Part shown: one piece after another, positions 8,768 to 19,955 of the stretch | Layout: each line of letters starts with the position of its first letter | Position numbering within the stretch: position 1 is the stretch's first letter | Assembly: GCF_000586435.1 (NCBI RefSeq) | Contig: NZ_BAWH01000017.1 | Coordinates: 1 to 64,000, forward strand | Reading direction: 5' to 3' | DNA: 64,000 nucleotides | Source: Psychrobacter sp. JCM 18901 | Lineage (GTDB): Bacteria; Pseudomonadota; Gammaproteobacteria; Pseudomonadales; Moraxellaceae | Made by a program: the position numbers and the translations under genes | Notes under the pieces: generated by a model | Told to the model about the DNA's origin: nothing | Seen by the model: only the letters and a program-made list of their open reading frames with translations | Databases searched by the model: none

Positions 8768-10560
8768 ATGGATACCTTAAATATCCTGTATCTCGTAGGC
8801 GCAGTATTAATTTTCGCCAGTATCATGGCGAGTACACTATCGGCGCGCTTAGGCGTACCATTGTTGTTGCTGTTTTTGATAGTGGGTATGTTGGCAGGCG
8901 AGCAGGGTATCTTGGGTATTGAGTTCTCTCAGTATGCGCTAGCCAATTTCGTAGGGCAGGCCGCCTTAGCTTGTATCTTGCTAGATGGTGGTTTACGTAC
9001 GTCTTTTAAATCGTTTCGAGTAGGGCTAAAACCTGCGATTACGCTGGCCACGTGGGGTGTGTTGGTCACGGTCATGGTGCTAGGTGTATTTGTCACTTGG
9101 CTACTTGATGTCGATTGGCGCTTTGGTTTACTGATGGCAGCGATTGTCGGCTCAACCGATGCAGCAGCGGTATTTTCTCTATTACGTAATGGCGGCGTCA
9201 AGCTTAACGACCGTGTACAAGCAACGCTTGAACTTGAGTCTGGTGCCAACGATCCCTTGGCTATTTTATTAGTTACTGGTTTGATTGCGCTAAATGTTGA
9301 TCCTGATGGTCAGAAAGTATTTGGCTTTTTAGTTTTATTGCTACAGCAGCTGAGCTTTGGGCTAGGTATGGGCTTATTGTTCGGTTATTTCTTATCCCGA
9401 TTATTGCCCAAGGTACATTTAGCAGAAGGCATGTACGCTATTTTGATTCTCTCTGCTGGCTTGGCTGTGTTCGCCGCGACCAATCTCATTGGCGGCAGTG
9501 GATTTTTGGCGGTATACCTCACTGGTGTGTTAATCGGCAACCACAAGGTGCGCTCGACAGAGCATGTCATGCGAGTGATGGACAGCTTTGCTTGGCTGTC
9601 GCAGGCCGTGCTGTTTGTGGTATTGGGACTATTGGTCACTCCGTCAAACGTCCTCAATGTCTGGCATTATTCGGTTGCAATCGCGCTCTTTATGATCTTT
9701 GTGGCGCGTCCTATTGCCGTCTATACCAGTGTCAAACCATTCAAATTTAAAGACAGAGAGATTGGGTTTATCTCTTGGGTTGGTTTGCGCGGTGCAGTGC
9801 CTATTACCTTGGCAATTTTACCGGTCATGGCTGGTATAGATAATGCCTTTATGCTGTTTGATATTGCCTTTGGCGTCGTGGTTCTGTCGTTGATTTTGCA
9901 AGGCACAACCATCCCGACGATGGCCAATCTGTTTAAGGTACGTATTCCAACCAATAAAGATCCCAAAGAAGAGCATGAGGTCTGGGTGTCGGATAAGGCC
10001 AGTATCACGCTGTATGAGTTTGAGGCAAAGTCGGGCGCATTTGCCATTGGGCGTCATCCTATGGGTATCTCCAAAGGTATCAATCCAGATGAAATCAGTG
10101 TCTTTGCGCTAGTCCGTAATCAGCAAATCGTAGTAGTCGATGACAATACAAAGCTAAAATTCGGCGACAGTGTCTGGTATGCGATGAGAGGTAATCACGC
10201 GAGCAAAATCGCCAAGATTTTCAATGACACGACACTAGATCGCAAAGCTATCGATGATTTCTATGGCGATTGGTTGCTATCACCGAGTGTTAAGCTTGGA
10301 GACTTGCCGTTTTTTTACAGGAATTATGGCGTCTGAGACATTGGTAAAAACACTCAAAACGTCTGATGAAGACAGCGCAAAAAAACATGTGGGAACAGAC
10401 GGTGGCCGAATACGTGAAATCACACTTAGGTACTGCGCCAGTGTCGGGCGATACTGTTGTGATAAGCGATGAATGGTCATTGGTTATTAAAGAAGTCGAT
10501 GACAAAGGCAAGCTAAGAACCATTGGCCTAAAGTACCAAGACCAAACAGCGACCGCCTAA
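8768..10560 (+). CDS. cvrA: CvrA/NhaP2-type K+ (Na+)/H+ antiporter, two frameshifts near 3' end
   Basis: The 522-residue first part is a CPA1-family antiporter with about 12-13 hydrophobic segments. It has VGSTDAAAVFSLLRNGG and LELESGANDPLAILL (the conserved Asp pair), followed by a cytoplasmic RCK_C/TrkA-C-like segment (FAIGRHPMGISKG...FGDSVWYAMRG). Extra bases at T7 (about 10310) and A7 (about 10380) interrupt the reading. The continuation LGTAPVSGDTVVISDEWSLV is the CorC/HlyC-type domain that ends NhaP2 proteins, so the full length is about 595 residues. It is an inner-membrane potassium/proton exchanger used in osmotic adaptation. Start at ATG 8768 has only a weak purine-rich leader. Alone in its transcript. 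Confidence 0.88.
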
Positions 10561-10750
10561 AATTTTGTCGCAAATTTTTAATGGCTAATTATCAGAATAG
10601 TAAGATAAGGCTTAAGTTTTGAAGGCATTACTTTCAAGACAATGCACCAGCTACTAGAACTCTATGATTAAGAAACACTGAGAGTCCGAGTAGCAAAATC
10701 TGCTGATAAATTAGGCTTTAGAGTAATTCTCTGACAACAAATTTATCATT

Positions 10751-11628
10751 TTATTCAAAAAAATCTGCCACATGTTTGTGTAGGTTTTCTCGGTATGCCC
10801 AGTGATGCTTCACTTCATAGCTTGCCTCATCAGGCAGTAGTATTTTCATCAGCCCCATCTCTTCATAGCGCATTGCTAGATCACGTGGCAAATAACCCAC
10901 ATGATGACCTGCTAGGATAAGCTGTGCGGTGGCTTCCATCTGATAAGTAGTCGCGCTCAGTATCTTTGGGCGAATATGATTGATACTGACATCAGTAATA
11001 TAACCTCGTTTCACCCAATGATGGTCTTGCTCTAATTCCTCAAATGTTAGCTTGTTAGGCTCATGAAACGAGCGATGCTCACGCCCGCAGCAGACGACTT
11101 GCGTTTCAATAAAAGCAGGTTGAAAGGTCAATAGCGGTGGAAAGCTGCCAAAATAACCCACGCCAATGTCACTCTCGTTACTTAAGAGCTTTTCTAACAT
11201 GCTCTCAGGGCTTTGTACGTCGATAGAAAAGTGTATTAACGGGTTATTACGGTAGCTGTTGGCTAGACGTTGTCTAAGTGCATCATAAAAAAACTTGGGC
11301 ATCTGATCAATCAAGCAAAGCCTGATGTGTCCGCCATGAACTGAGTCTAATTGTTTAATGTAATGCAGCTGATGTTGAAAGTTGGCGACTGATTCGGTAA
11401 AGCCCAAACAAGCCTCGTAAACAGCGGCACCGTCCTCTGTGAGCTTAAATCCTGCTCGACCACGATGGCACAGCGTCATTCCCAAACGGTCTTCTAAGTG
11501 GGTTAAGTGCCCACTGATCACAGAAGTAGTGACATTCAAGCGTGACTGGGCGGCCGTCACGCTTGGCACTCTACGATAGCCATAAAGCTGCGTAGTGTTT
11601 TGATGTCTATCTTTATCAGTTCATCCAA
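10751..11628 (-). CDS. LysR-type regulator of the adjacent guanidino-compound cluster, one frameshift
   Basis: The N-terminal winged HTH reads SVTAAQSRLNVTTSVISGHLTHLE. A base is missing in a CC pair near 11572, separating it from the first helix (IKTLRSFMAIVE), so the probable start is TTG 11628, with GAGGAG further upstream. The C-terminal effector domain runs through GYFGSFPPLL, ending in a HHWAYRENLHKHVADFFE tail. Full length is about 292 residues, normal for LysR. It is divergent from the agmatinase-family gene, the same arrangement as GbuR-gbuA in Pseudomonas, so it probably activates that operon in response to a guanidino intermediate. The ligand is inferred from context only. Confidence 0.85.
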
Positions 11629-11738
11629 TATCAAAAGCGGCTCCTCGTTTATTAAATCAATATCATCTTTCTTTCAGTCGATACAGCCTTTCATAAACTT
11701 CTGATAGTGACCTATAAGCGCACTTTACTACGAAAAAA

Positions 11739-11754
11739 TAGAAGTTTACTTCTA
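11739..11754. promoter_or_regulatory. Palindrome in LysR/hydrolase divergent promoter
   Basis: TAGAAGTTTACTTCTA is a near-perfect inverted repeat with AGAAGT/ACTTCT arms, 93 bp before the hydrolase start and 110 bp from the LysR start. A candidate LysR recognition site. Confidence 0.5.
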
Positions 11755-11846
11755 AATTTTACCATGGTTCCTTCTCTTATATTTATGTATTGTCAATGGC
11801 ATGTAGCAAATTGTGTACTAAACCAAATAGAACAAGGAAGTAACTT

Positions 11847-12817
11847 ATGACATTCAATCAACCATTAAGCGGCAACGATATGCCAAGATTTGGCGGTTTC
11901 GCTTCTATGATGCGTCTGCCAACTCAGGCTGATGCTGAAGGGTTAGATGTGGCGTTCGTTGGCGTACCTTTAGATATTGGTGCATCCAACCGTAGCGGTG
12001 CAAGATTGGGTCCTAGGCAGATTCGTGATGAGTCAAGAATGATTCGTCCCTATAATGTGGCCACTCGCGCTGCGCCTTTTGAGTCATTACAAGTCGCTGA
12101 CATCGGCGATGTGCCTATCAATACCTTCAACCTGCTAAAAAGCGTTGATATCATCGAAAAATTCTATACCGATAAAATCGTCAAACACGGTGCGATTCCT
12201 CTAACACTAGGCGGCGATCATACTATCGCGTTGCCTATCCTACGTGCACTTGCCAAAAAAACATGGTCCTGTCGGTATGGTGCATATCGATGCTCATGCT
12301 GATATCAATGATGATATGTTTGGTGAAAAAAAATTGCGCACGGTACGCCGTTCCGCCGCGCTGTCGAAGAAAACCTCATTGATGGTAACCGCGTCGTACA
12401 GATTGGCTTACGCGGTACAGGCTATAGTGCCGAAGAGTTTGACTGGTCAACTGAACAGGGATTCCGCGTGGTACCTGCTGAGGAGTGCTGGTATAAGTCG
12501 CTAACACCGCTCATGGCTGAAGTACGTGAAAAGCTAGGTGATGGTCCTGTCTATTTGAGCTTTGATATCGACGGTATTGATCCTGCATTTGCCCCAGGTA
12601 CGGTACTGCTGAAATCGGCGGCTTGACCTCTACTCAAGGTATCGAAATCATTCGCGGTATGCGTGGCCTAGACGTGGTAGGTGGGGACTTAGTTGAAGTA
12701 TCACCACCGTATGATCCATTCGGTAATACCTCGGTATTGGCGGCGAATTTATTGTTTGAGATGCTATGTATCCTGCCGGGCGTACGCTATGACGACAAGG
12801 TTAAGGCGGTTTACTAA
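11847..12817 (+). CDS. gbuA: Ureohydrolase (guanidinobutyrase/agmatinase), three frameshifts
   Basis: ATG at 11847 with AAGGAAG at 11834-11840. About 320 residues after repair near 12256 (A7), 12330 (A8) and 12597 (a G lost). Manganese ligands are all visible: GGDHTI, HIDAHADIND and SFDIDGIDPAFAPG, then VSPPYDP. These define the arginase/agmatinase fold. The enzyme releases urea from a guanidino substrate. GASNRSGARLGPRQIR near the N-terminus is shared by agmatinase, guanidinobutyrase and guanidinopropionase. Neighbours (LysR, 2-ketoarginine decarboxylase, aldehyde dehydrogenase) favour 4-guanidinobutyrate, giving GABA and urea. Agmatinase (SpeB) is the alternative; the symbol reflects context, not a decisive motif. 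Confidence 0.8.
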
Positions 12818-12968
12818 TCACCATCAATGATTACCTTTATAATGAGCAACCTTTGCAGCCAGTAATTAGTGACTAATAATCGGTATGAAAGAAAAAAATA
12901 CAAAGGTTGTTTTGAGGTATTGATAACTATCTGAATATTCAGCGAAATTTTTTTAGGATGACTGACCC

Positions 12969-14689
12969 ATGACCCAATTGACGCAAACGCCTTCTTCTTT
13001 GTCTGACACATCATCATTGACCTGCGGTGAGCTATTGGTGCAGTGGCTAGATTATTATGGTGTAGAGACCGTTTTTGGTATCCCTGGTGTACACACGGTA
13101 GAGCTGTATCGCGGTCTGCCAAATACCAATATTCGTCATGTGACACCGCGTCATGAACAAGGCGCTGGGTTTATGGCGGATGGCTACTACCGCGCCTCTG
13201 GCAAAATCGGTGTGTGCTTTATCATCACAGGCCCTGGCATGACCAATATTATGACGGCGATGGCGCAAGCATTGGCAGATTCAATACCGATGTTGGTGAT
13301 ATCTAGCGTGAATAAGGTCAAAGACACTGGCAGCGGCGAAGGGCATTTACATGAGCTGCATGATCAGCAGGGCATGGTCAGCAAAGTGGCACTCACTAGT
13401 AAAACTATCTGGCAGCCTGAATCGCTACCAAAAGTCATCGCAGAAGCTTTTGCTTTATTTAATGGTGCACGTCCCGGACCAGTTCATATTCAATTGCCAA
13501 TTGATGTCATCACCGCTGATGCCAGTCATGTCGCTAGACGCCTAATTTAAATGCTGTAGCAAATAGCCAAGCTGGTACAAACAGCTTGAGCCTACCACAG
13601 GTCACAAGACCACTGCCGAATCCTACGCAATTAGACCTAATCATACAGTCATTACAAACCGCTAAAAACCCTGTAATACTTTATGGCGGCGGCTGTGTCG
13701 ATGTCGGCCACGATGCACAACGATTGGCAGAACTGATAGATGCACCAACATTTTTGACAATTAATGCCAAAGGTCTACTACCACCTGGTCATCCATTAAG
13801 TTTGGGTAGTAATCAGTCATTAGACGCAGGCCGAGCCGTAATTACCGAGGCCGACTGGGTGTTAGCGATTGGTACTGAGCTTGGTGAGACTGACTATGAT
13901 GTGTTCTTTAATGGTGAGTTTAAGATAAATGGCACGCTGGTACGTATCGACTGTGATGCTCAGCAGTTGCAGCGTCCATTTAGAGCAGATATCGCGGTAC
14001 TGTCCGACGCACAAATGGCGATTAGGGGTTTGTGTAGTCGCTTAGAGGGTCAGACATTCGATCATCAAGCACTGTCACGTGTCAATGAGGCCAAACAAGC
14101 CATCTTGAAGGATGTAACGACAGACTTTGCGGGTCAAAATGCATTACTAAAGCTGATTAGAGACGAGGTAGAAGACGTCATTTTCGTTGGTGACTCAACG
14201 CAACCTGTCTATAGCGGTAACCTTGGTCTTGAAGCCTTAGCGACGCGTAAATGGTTTAACTCATCGACGGGTTTTGGCACATTAGGCTATGGTTTGCCTG
14301 CTGCTATTGGGGCCATGGTTGGCTCCAATCTACCTGTCGTCAGCCTGATGGGTGATGGCGGTATTCAATTTACGATTGCCGAGCTTATCTGCGCGGCCGA
14401 GCTTGAGCTACCATTGATCGTTTTGCTATGGAACAACCAAGGCTACGGTGAGATTCGTCGTTACATGGAAGAGGGCGGTCTACCATTGATTGGCGTCAAT
14501 ATCAAAACGCCAAACTTTGAGCCACTAGCAGCAGGGTTTGGCGCTGGCTATCGTAGAATTACTGATAGGCAGCAATTGCTAGACGCATTAAAGAAAGACA
14601 CGAAGGGTAAACAACCAATCATTTATGAGATTGATGAAGCAGATGACTTTCTAAAAGAAATGGCTGAGACAGTGACTTATTTTAGTTAA
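12969..14689 (+). CDS. aruI: 5-guanidino-2-oxopentanoate (2-ketoarginine) decarboxylase, ThDP-dependent, one frameshift
   Basis: ATG at 12969 with AGGATGA upstream. A missing C near 13544 splits a product of about 573 residues. The N-terminus has FGIPGVHTVELYRGL and RHEQGAGFMADGY, the acetolactate-synthase-like PYR domain. The C-terminal ThDP motif is MGDGGIQFTIAEL...LLWNNQGYGEIRR. The combination GIPGVHTVE with GDGGIQFT.AEL is what I associate with AruI rather than IlvB. In the arginine transaminase pathway AruI converts 2-ketoarginine to 4-guanidinobutyraldehyde, which an aldehyde dehydrogenase and a guanidinobutyrase then process. Both are encoded here. The gene lies 151 bp after the hydrolase, co-oriented. 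Acetolactate synthase is a less likely alternative. Confidence 0.75.
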
Positions 14690-14789
14690 AGTAATACTGG
14701 CGCTAATGCCACTGATAATCACGGAGACCGATAGTCACAGTTCTAAAAAAACGACAAAAAAATGACAAACGCTGGTTACGCAAGGAAGC

Positions 14790-16637
14790 ATGTGCATGAC
14801 GCCGAATGCTAGAGAAATGTCAGAAAGTATACATGAGCAAATGCCGCGTTTGTTGACGGAGCTTGCTGCTGTCGTTGGTACGACCAATGTATTGACAAAA
14901 CCTAGCCAACAGCAGTCTTATGTGCAAGGTGCGCTTGAGGCTGTCACAGACGCTACCGTAGCAGTTGTGATACCGCACTCTCTTGTGGCACTATGGCGCG
15001 TCATTAATATCTGTGCCGCTTTTGATGTGATTATCATTGCTCAAGCGGCCAATACAGGCCTAACAGGTGCTCAACTCCGAATGGAGATTATGACAGGCCG
15101 CTAGTCGTAATCTCTATGCAGTTACTAGCCGGTGTGCATTTACTTAATGAGGCAGCAGAGCTGGTTGCTTTGCCAGCCGCTACTTTGCAGCAATTAGAGT
15201 CTACCCTTGCGCCATTAGGGCGTGAGCCGCATTCAGTATTGGGCTCTAGTTGTGTTGGCGCATCAGTGATAGGCGGCATCTGCAACAGCTCAGGCGGGAT
15301 GCTAGTGCAGCGTGGACCTGCCTATACTGAGATGGCGTTATTTGCCAGACGCAATACCTCAGGAGCGTTTGAGTTAATCAATCATCTAGGACTGGATTTG
15401 GGCACACAGCCAGAGGAAATGCTAGAGAACCTGCAAGCTGGTACATTTAGCGAAGCATTAGATAGCAAGAGCAACAGTAAAGTTTGCACTAACCATCATT
15501 ATCAACACAAAGTCCGTGATTGTGAGGCAGAGACACCTGCTAGATTTAACAATGATCCTAACGGCCTGTACGAAGCGTCTGGCTCAGCTGGCAAGGTCAT
15601 TGTATTTGCGGTGAGGGTAGCGACCTTTGCCAAGCTCAAACACGAGCAAACATTTTATTTCTCGACCAACGACACTGATACCTTGTCCACACTCAGAAAA
15701 CAATGGTTAAAAAGCGAGTTGAAACTGCCTGTTTTGGCTGAGTATATGCACAAAGACTATAACGACATCACGATGCACTATGGTCGAGACACTTGTCTGA
15801 GTATGCGTAAGCTCTCTGCTAGCAAGATAGGGGCGCTGTATCGACTACAAGCAAAGATTGGCTATTATCTGGATAAGTGGCATCTCCCAAAGACGCTGCC
15901 AGATCGGATATTACAGATGACATCTAGGTTTATGCCGCCGTCATTACCAGCCACTTTGACTGCGCAGGCACTCTCATATAAATACCATTTGATTATCAAA
16001 GTCGCAGATGGTTTTGATAACGACTCTGATAATGGCACCAATAAAAATTCAGATAAAGATTCTAATAAAAATGATGGCAACAATATCGCTGCTGCGCAGA
16101 ATTTTTTTGCAAAACCATCTAAAGCATTATCAAGGTGCGCTGCATGTATGTACACAGCTTGAATCGCAATCATTATTGGTATTTCGCAGTGCCGCGACCG
16201 CTGCTATGTTCCGTTATTACAATTTAAATCAAGACAAATTTGGCGAGCTGCTATCGACCGATATTGCCTTACCTAGAAATGCCGTAGATTGGGACGAGAC
16301 TCTACCTGAACACTTACAAGAACAAGTCAGTAAAACCTTTTATCTGGGGCATTTTTTTCTGTCATGTCATGCACCAAGACTATTTATTAAAACCTAAGAC
16401 CAATGCCAAGCAATTCAAGGAAGACCTGCTGGCATTTTATGACCAACGTCATATTGAGTATCCTGCTGAGCACAATGTGGGGCATGTGTATCCTGCTAAA
16501 ACTGAGCTACATTATTTTTATAAAAAAAACTGGATCCAACCAATTCGCTCAACCCAGGTATTGGTCAGACAGAGAAATGGAAAAACTGGCAATCATCGCC
16601 CATCAAGGAGAAGTTAAATGACGAGTTATATGGATAA
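14790..16637 (+). CDS. dld: Dld-type quinone-dependent D-2-hydroxyacid (D-lactate) dehydrogenase, four frameshifts
   Basis: Starts at ATG 14790 or 14796 behind AAGGAAG. Repairs: a G lost near 15067 (restoring GLTGGSTPNGDYDRP), extra T near 16110, extra T near 16358 and an extra A near 16530. The result is about 610 residues. It matches E. coli Dld across the FAD domain (SSCVGASVIGGICNSSGG), RFNNDPNGLYEASGSAGK, EYMHKDYNDI, GHFFCHVMHQDY, the PAEHNVGHVYPA block and a DPTNSLNPGIGQT end. A stretch rich in Asn/Asp (about residues 408-435) replaces a short loop. It is a peripheral membrane flavoprotein passing electrons to quinone. It overlaps yjiH by 20 bp, so it belongs to the arginine-type cluster. 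Context suggests its substrate may not be lactate. Confidence 0.82.
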
Positions 16638-18025
16638 GTCGCAGCAGCCGATTTTAGGGAATAATACGGTCGATCCAGAAACGCCAAAAGCAGGTCAGTG
16701 GCGAGCAGCAATGTGGAAGTTTTTGTTGTTTTCAGCATTGGGTATTGCGTTATTTATCATACCGTTTGAGTGGGATGGTAAAGTCACGATTTTATTAGGT
16801 GTATTGACCGATACGCTACAATCTGCCTTAGGTGGTTTGGTGACCTATATCACGATGGCGCTCGTGACGATATCCTTTTTTTGGTGCGCTAGCCGTCAAA
16901 GCGTTAAAGCCCAATTTGCATGAAGATTCACTGGTAAAAAAGCTTTTTGATGTTGAGTGGTTTTGGCTTGCTATCCGGTTTTTAGGTATGGCATTTGTCT
17001 GGATGATTTTTCTACAAGTTGGCCCTGAGTTTATTATCAATCGGAATACGGGCGGTGTCATTTTTGAAGATTTGATTCCTGTTTTGATTCCGTTGTTCTT
17101 CTTTGCCATTTTATCGCTACCATTTTTGACTGATTTCGGCTTGATGGAGTTTTTGGGTACCTTAGCCAGTAAAGTATTTATCAAGCTTTTTAAACTGCCT
17201 GGTCGTTCTGCTGTCGATGCAATGTCTTCTTGGTTTGGCGCAGCGTCTATCGGCCTGCTAGTCACTATGCAAGAGTATGACAAAAGCTTCTACAGCCAGC
17301 GTGAAGCCGCCATTATCGCGACCACATTTTCCGTCACTTCTATCGCCTTTACCTATGTGGTTGCCAAAACCATCGGCGTAGACAATAACTTCGTTTTCTT
17401 TTATCTAACCATTGCGCTAACTGGTTTCATCGCTGCGATTATCATGCCGCGTATACCACCATTGTCACTTAAGCCTGATACGTATCATTCTGGCAAAAGC
17501 ATGCTAGATGAAGGCATTCCTGCAGAATATACAACGTACCAGTGGGCGGTCAATCGTGCCGTCACTCGCGCGCATTCTATGCCTAGCTTAGGTAAAGTGT
17601 TCAAACGCAGCGTACACAATCTGTTTGATATCTATTTGGGACTAATTCCAGTAACCTTCGCTATCGGTACGATTGGCCTTGGTTTAGCAGAGTACACGCC
17701 TGTCTTTAATTGGATTGCGACACCGCTTGTACCAGTACTTGAATGGTTGCAGATTCCAGAAGCGGCAAAAGCTGCACCTGCCATGATTATGGGCTTTGCA
17801 GATATGTACTTGCCAGCATTGGTTGGCAAAAGCATTGAAAGTGAGATGACACGATTCATCGTTGGAGCTGCCTCAATCACTCAGATTATCTATATGTCTG
17901 AAGTCGGTGCGCTGATTTTGAAATCAAATATTAAGCTAAATGTATTAGAGCTATTTTTAATCTTTATCCTTCGTACGCTTATTAGTTTGGTAGTCATCAC
18001 ATCAGTGGCGCATCTACTGTATTAG
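16618..18025 (+). CDS. yjiH: YjiH family membrane protein (nucleoside-recognition/Gate domain), one frameshift
   Basis: ATG at 16618 lies inside the end of dld (20-bp overlap), with AAGGAG 7 nt upstream. An extra T in the run at about 16875-16881 splits a product of about 468 residues. Around nine to eleven hydrophobic segments flank Gate-like blocks (MSSWFGAASIGLLVTMQEYD near 205 and MGFADMYLPALVGKSIES near 390). YjiH proteins are often encoded with peptidases or amino-acid catabolic genes and are thought to be transporters, but their substrates are not settled. Here tight coupling to dld and closeness to arginine-degradation enzymes make an uptake role for the pathway substrate a reasonable inference. 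Confidence 0.8.
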
Positions 18026-18180
18026 TGGCGTGTCTAGTATTCACAAGGCATCTAGCCTGAAAGTAATATGCAAATGGTCGGTTTTTCTGTAGTCAGTTAA
18101 ACCGACCATTTAGCCAGTTACATTACGGACGTTACGCACATAAAGACAATTTGATCAAAAATATAAGGCGATTGACCATT

Positions 18181-19719
18181 ATGGAAATGCTGAACTCTAC
18201 AGATTTAACCAGAGAAACTGCCATACAAACGGCTCAAAACGAAGTTGTATTAAATGCCGCTTATATCAATGGTGACTGGGTTACGATTGAAGCGCTCGTG
18301 ACCGATTCTGGTGATGCAAGCTTTGATAATACAAATAACCATGCGTTGTATGATCCAAATTCAGGCGAGGTGATTGCAACGACGCGCTTATGTACCAGCG
18401 CCCATGTAGAGCAGGCAGTCGAAGCGGCTGATGAAGCCTTTGCTAGCTGGTCACAGACTAGTGTAAGTGAGCGTGCCCGCTATCTAAATGCAATTGCGGA
18501 GTCTATGGAGCAGCAATTCGATAAGTTGGTTGGACTGTCTGTATTAAACAACGGCAAACCAATTGAAGAGGCGAAGATAGACGTAGGGGACGCCATTGCC
18601 TGCTATCGCTACTATGCCAATCTCATCACAGAGCAGGCAACATGGTCTAAGGTATCAACGCTTGAATCGGGTATTCGTTTGTTAAAGACATACTCGCCAG
18701 TGGGTGTTTGTGCGCTGATTACCCCTTGGAATTTTCCAATGGTGACGACTTCTTGGAAGCTGGCACCTGCGCTAGCGGCAGGTTGTACCGTGCTATTGAA
18801 ACCGTCTGAATTGACATTATTACCAGAGCTTATGCTAGGTAATATCCTATCGGAAATTGGCTTGCCAAAAGGGGTGGTTAATATCTTACCAGGTGCTGCC
18901 GAAGTGGGCACTGCTATGACCAGTCATCCACTGATTGACAAAGTATCGTTTACTGGTAGTAATATAGTCGGTGAAAAGGTGATGGCTCAAGCAGCAAAAG
19001 GCATCAAAGACATTAGCCTAGAGTTGGGTGGTAAGTCTGCCATCGTGGTCTGCGCAGATGCTGATATTGACTACGCTTGCGATTTAATCATTGGCGGTAT
19101 ATTTACCAATGCAGGTCAGATATGCTCGGCCACGTCGCGTTTGGTTGTCCATCAAGACATCGCTGAACAGCTTTTTGAGACGTTAAAAGTAAAAACGGAA
19201 AGTTTGCAAATAGGTGATGGTTTCGCGACAGAGACGCAAATGGGTCCATTGGTGAGCGAGCAGCAGCTGAATCAAGTTAAGAAGTTCTTTGATATTGCCG
19301 CTGACGAACATCTTGCTTGTTTGACTGGTGGCGAGATAGTTACTGGTTCAGGATATTTTGCAACCCCAACGATTTATACAGACGTACCAACGACCAGCCA
19401 ATTATGGATGGAGGAAGTGTTTGGGCCTGTATTAGTCAGTACAACCTTTATCGACAATGCAGAGGCTATTCGCCTAGCTAATGATAGCAAGTTTGCTCTA
19501 GCAGCTACCATCGTGAGCGCCGATGAGACTGCTGCGCTTGAGATGTCGCTACAAATAAAAGCCGGGCATATCTGGGTTAACGAGCAACAAATCGTACTGC
19601 CAGAAGCAGGATGGGGCGGATTTAAGCAAAGCGGTATCGGCCGTGAGTTGGGCGGTGATGGTTTGTCCGCTTATCAGAAGAGCAAACACGTATTACTGAC
19701 CGATCAATTGGATTTTTAA
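18181..19719 (+). CDS. NAD(P)-dependent aldehyde dehydrogenase (4-guanidinobutyraldehyde/aminoaldehyde type)
   Basis: The ORF is open from a TTG at 18151; ATG 18181 gives 512 residues, close to family length, with AAGG upstream. Motifs: TPWNFPMVTTSWKLAPALAAG (Asn for oxyanion), KPSE, FTGSN, the general base in LELGGKSA near residue 285 and the catalytic Cys in NAGQICSATS near 320, then WGGFKQSGIGRELG at the end. This belongs to the betaine/aminoaldehyde dehydrogenase group, whose member KauB oxidises 4-guanidinobutyraldehyde in Pseudomonas. That makes it the natural step between the ketoarginine decarboxylase and guanidinobutyrase here. It is 155 bp after yjiH, same strand, uninterrupted. Betaine aldehyde is an alternative substrate. 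Confidence 0.85.
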   Translation: MEMLNSTDLTRETAIQTAQNEVVLNAAYINGDWVTIEALVTDSGDASFDNTNNHALYDPNSGEVIATTRLCTSAHVEQAVEAADEAFASWSQTSVSERARYLNAIAESMEQQFDKLVGLSVLNNGKPIEEAKIDVGDAIACYRYYANLITEQATWSKVSTLESGIRLLKTYSPVGVCALITPWNFPMVTTSWKLAPALAAGCTVLLKPSELTLLPELMLGNILSEIGLPKGVVNILPGAAEVGTAMTSHPLIDKVSFTGSNIVGEKVMAQAAKGIKDISLELGGKSAIVVCADADIDYACDLIIGGIFTNAGQICSATSRLVVHQDIAEQLFETLKVKTESLQIGDGFATETQMGPLVSEQQLNQVKKFFDIAADEHLACLTGGEIVTGSGYFATPTIYTDVPTTSQLWMEEVFGPVLVSTTFIDNAEAIRLANDSKFALAATIVSADETAALEMSLQIKAGHIWVNEQQIVLPEAGWGGFKQSGIGRELGGDGLSAYQKSKHVLLTDQLDF

Positions 19720-19882
19720 CTAGATTATCACTAGCCACTGTAGAGACCATTTACTAGCTATCAGCATGACTGTTGAATTATTGTAGAGTGATTGCTGATA
19801 GCTAAGTCGCGCCCTAGCATTACGTTTGTTTACCAGACCGTTTCTTATATTAACTTTACTGTCGCACCCATTCAGGATAAAA

Positions 19883-19898
19883 TTGAGCAATCATTCAA
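19883..19898. promoter_or_regulatory. TetR-type operator upstream of tetR (TTGAGCAATCATTCAA)
   Basis: 16-bp inverted repeat 58 bp before the TetR start. It shares the pattern TTGARYRRYYRYTCAA with sites at 28.4 and 36.2-36.5 kb, so autoregulation is likely. Confidence 0.6.
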
Positions 19899-19955
19899 GT
19901 TTTATAGCCGTGCCCATTTTTATATGAAGTCACGGCTTTTTAAATGAGGCACATT

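Noticed and set aside
12969-14689. Acetolactate synthase large subunit (IlvB)
   Set aside because: No small subunit gene nearby, and the neighbours and motifs fit 2-ketoarginine decarboxylase better.
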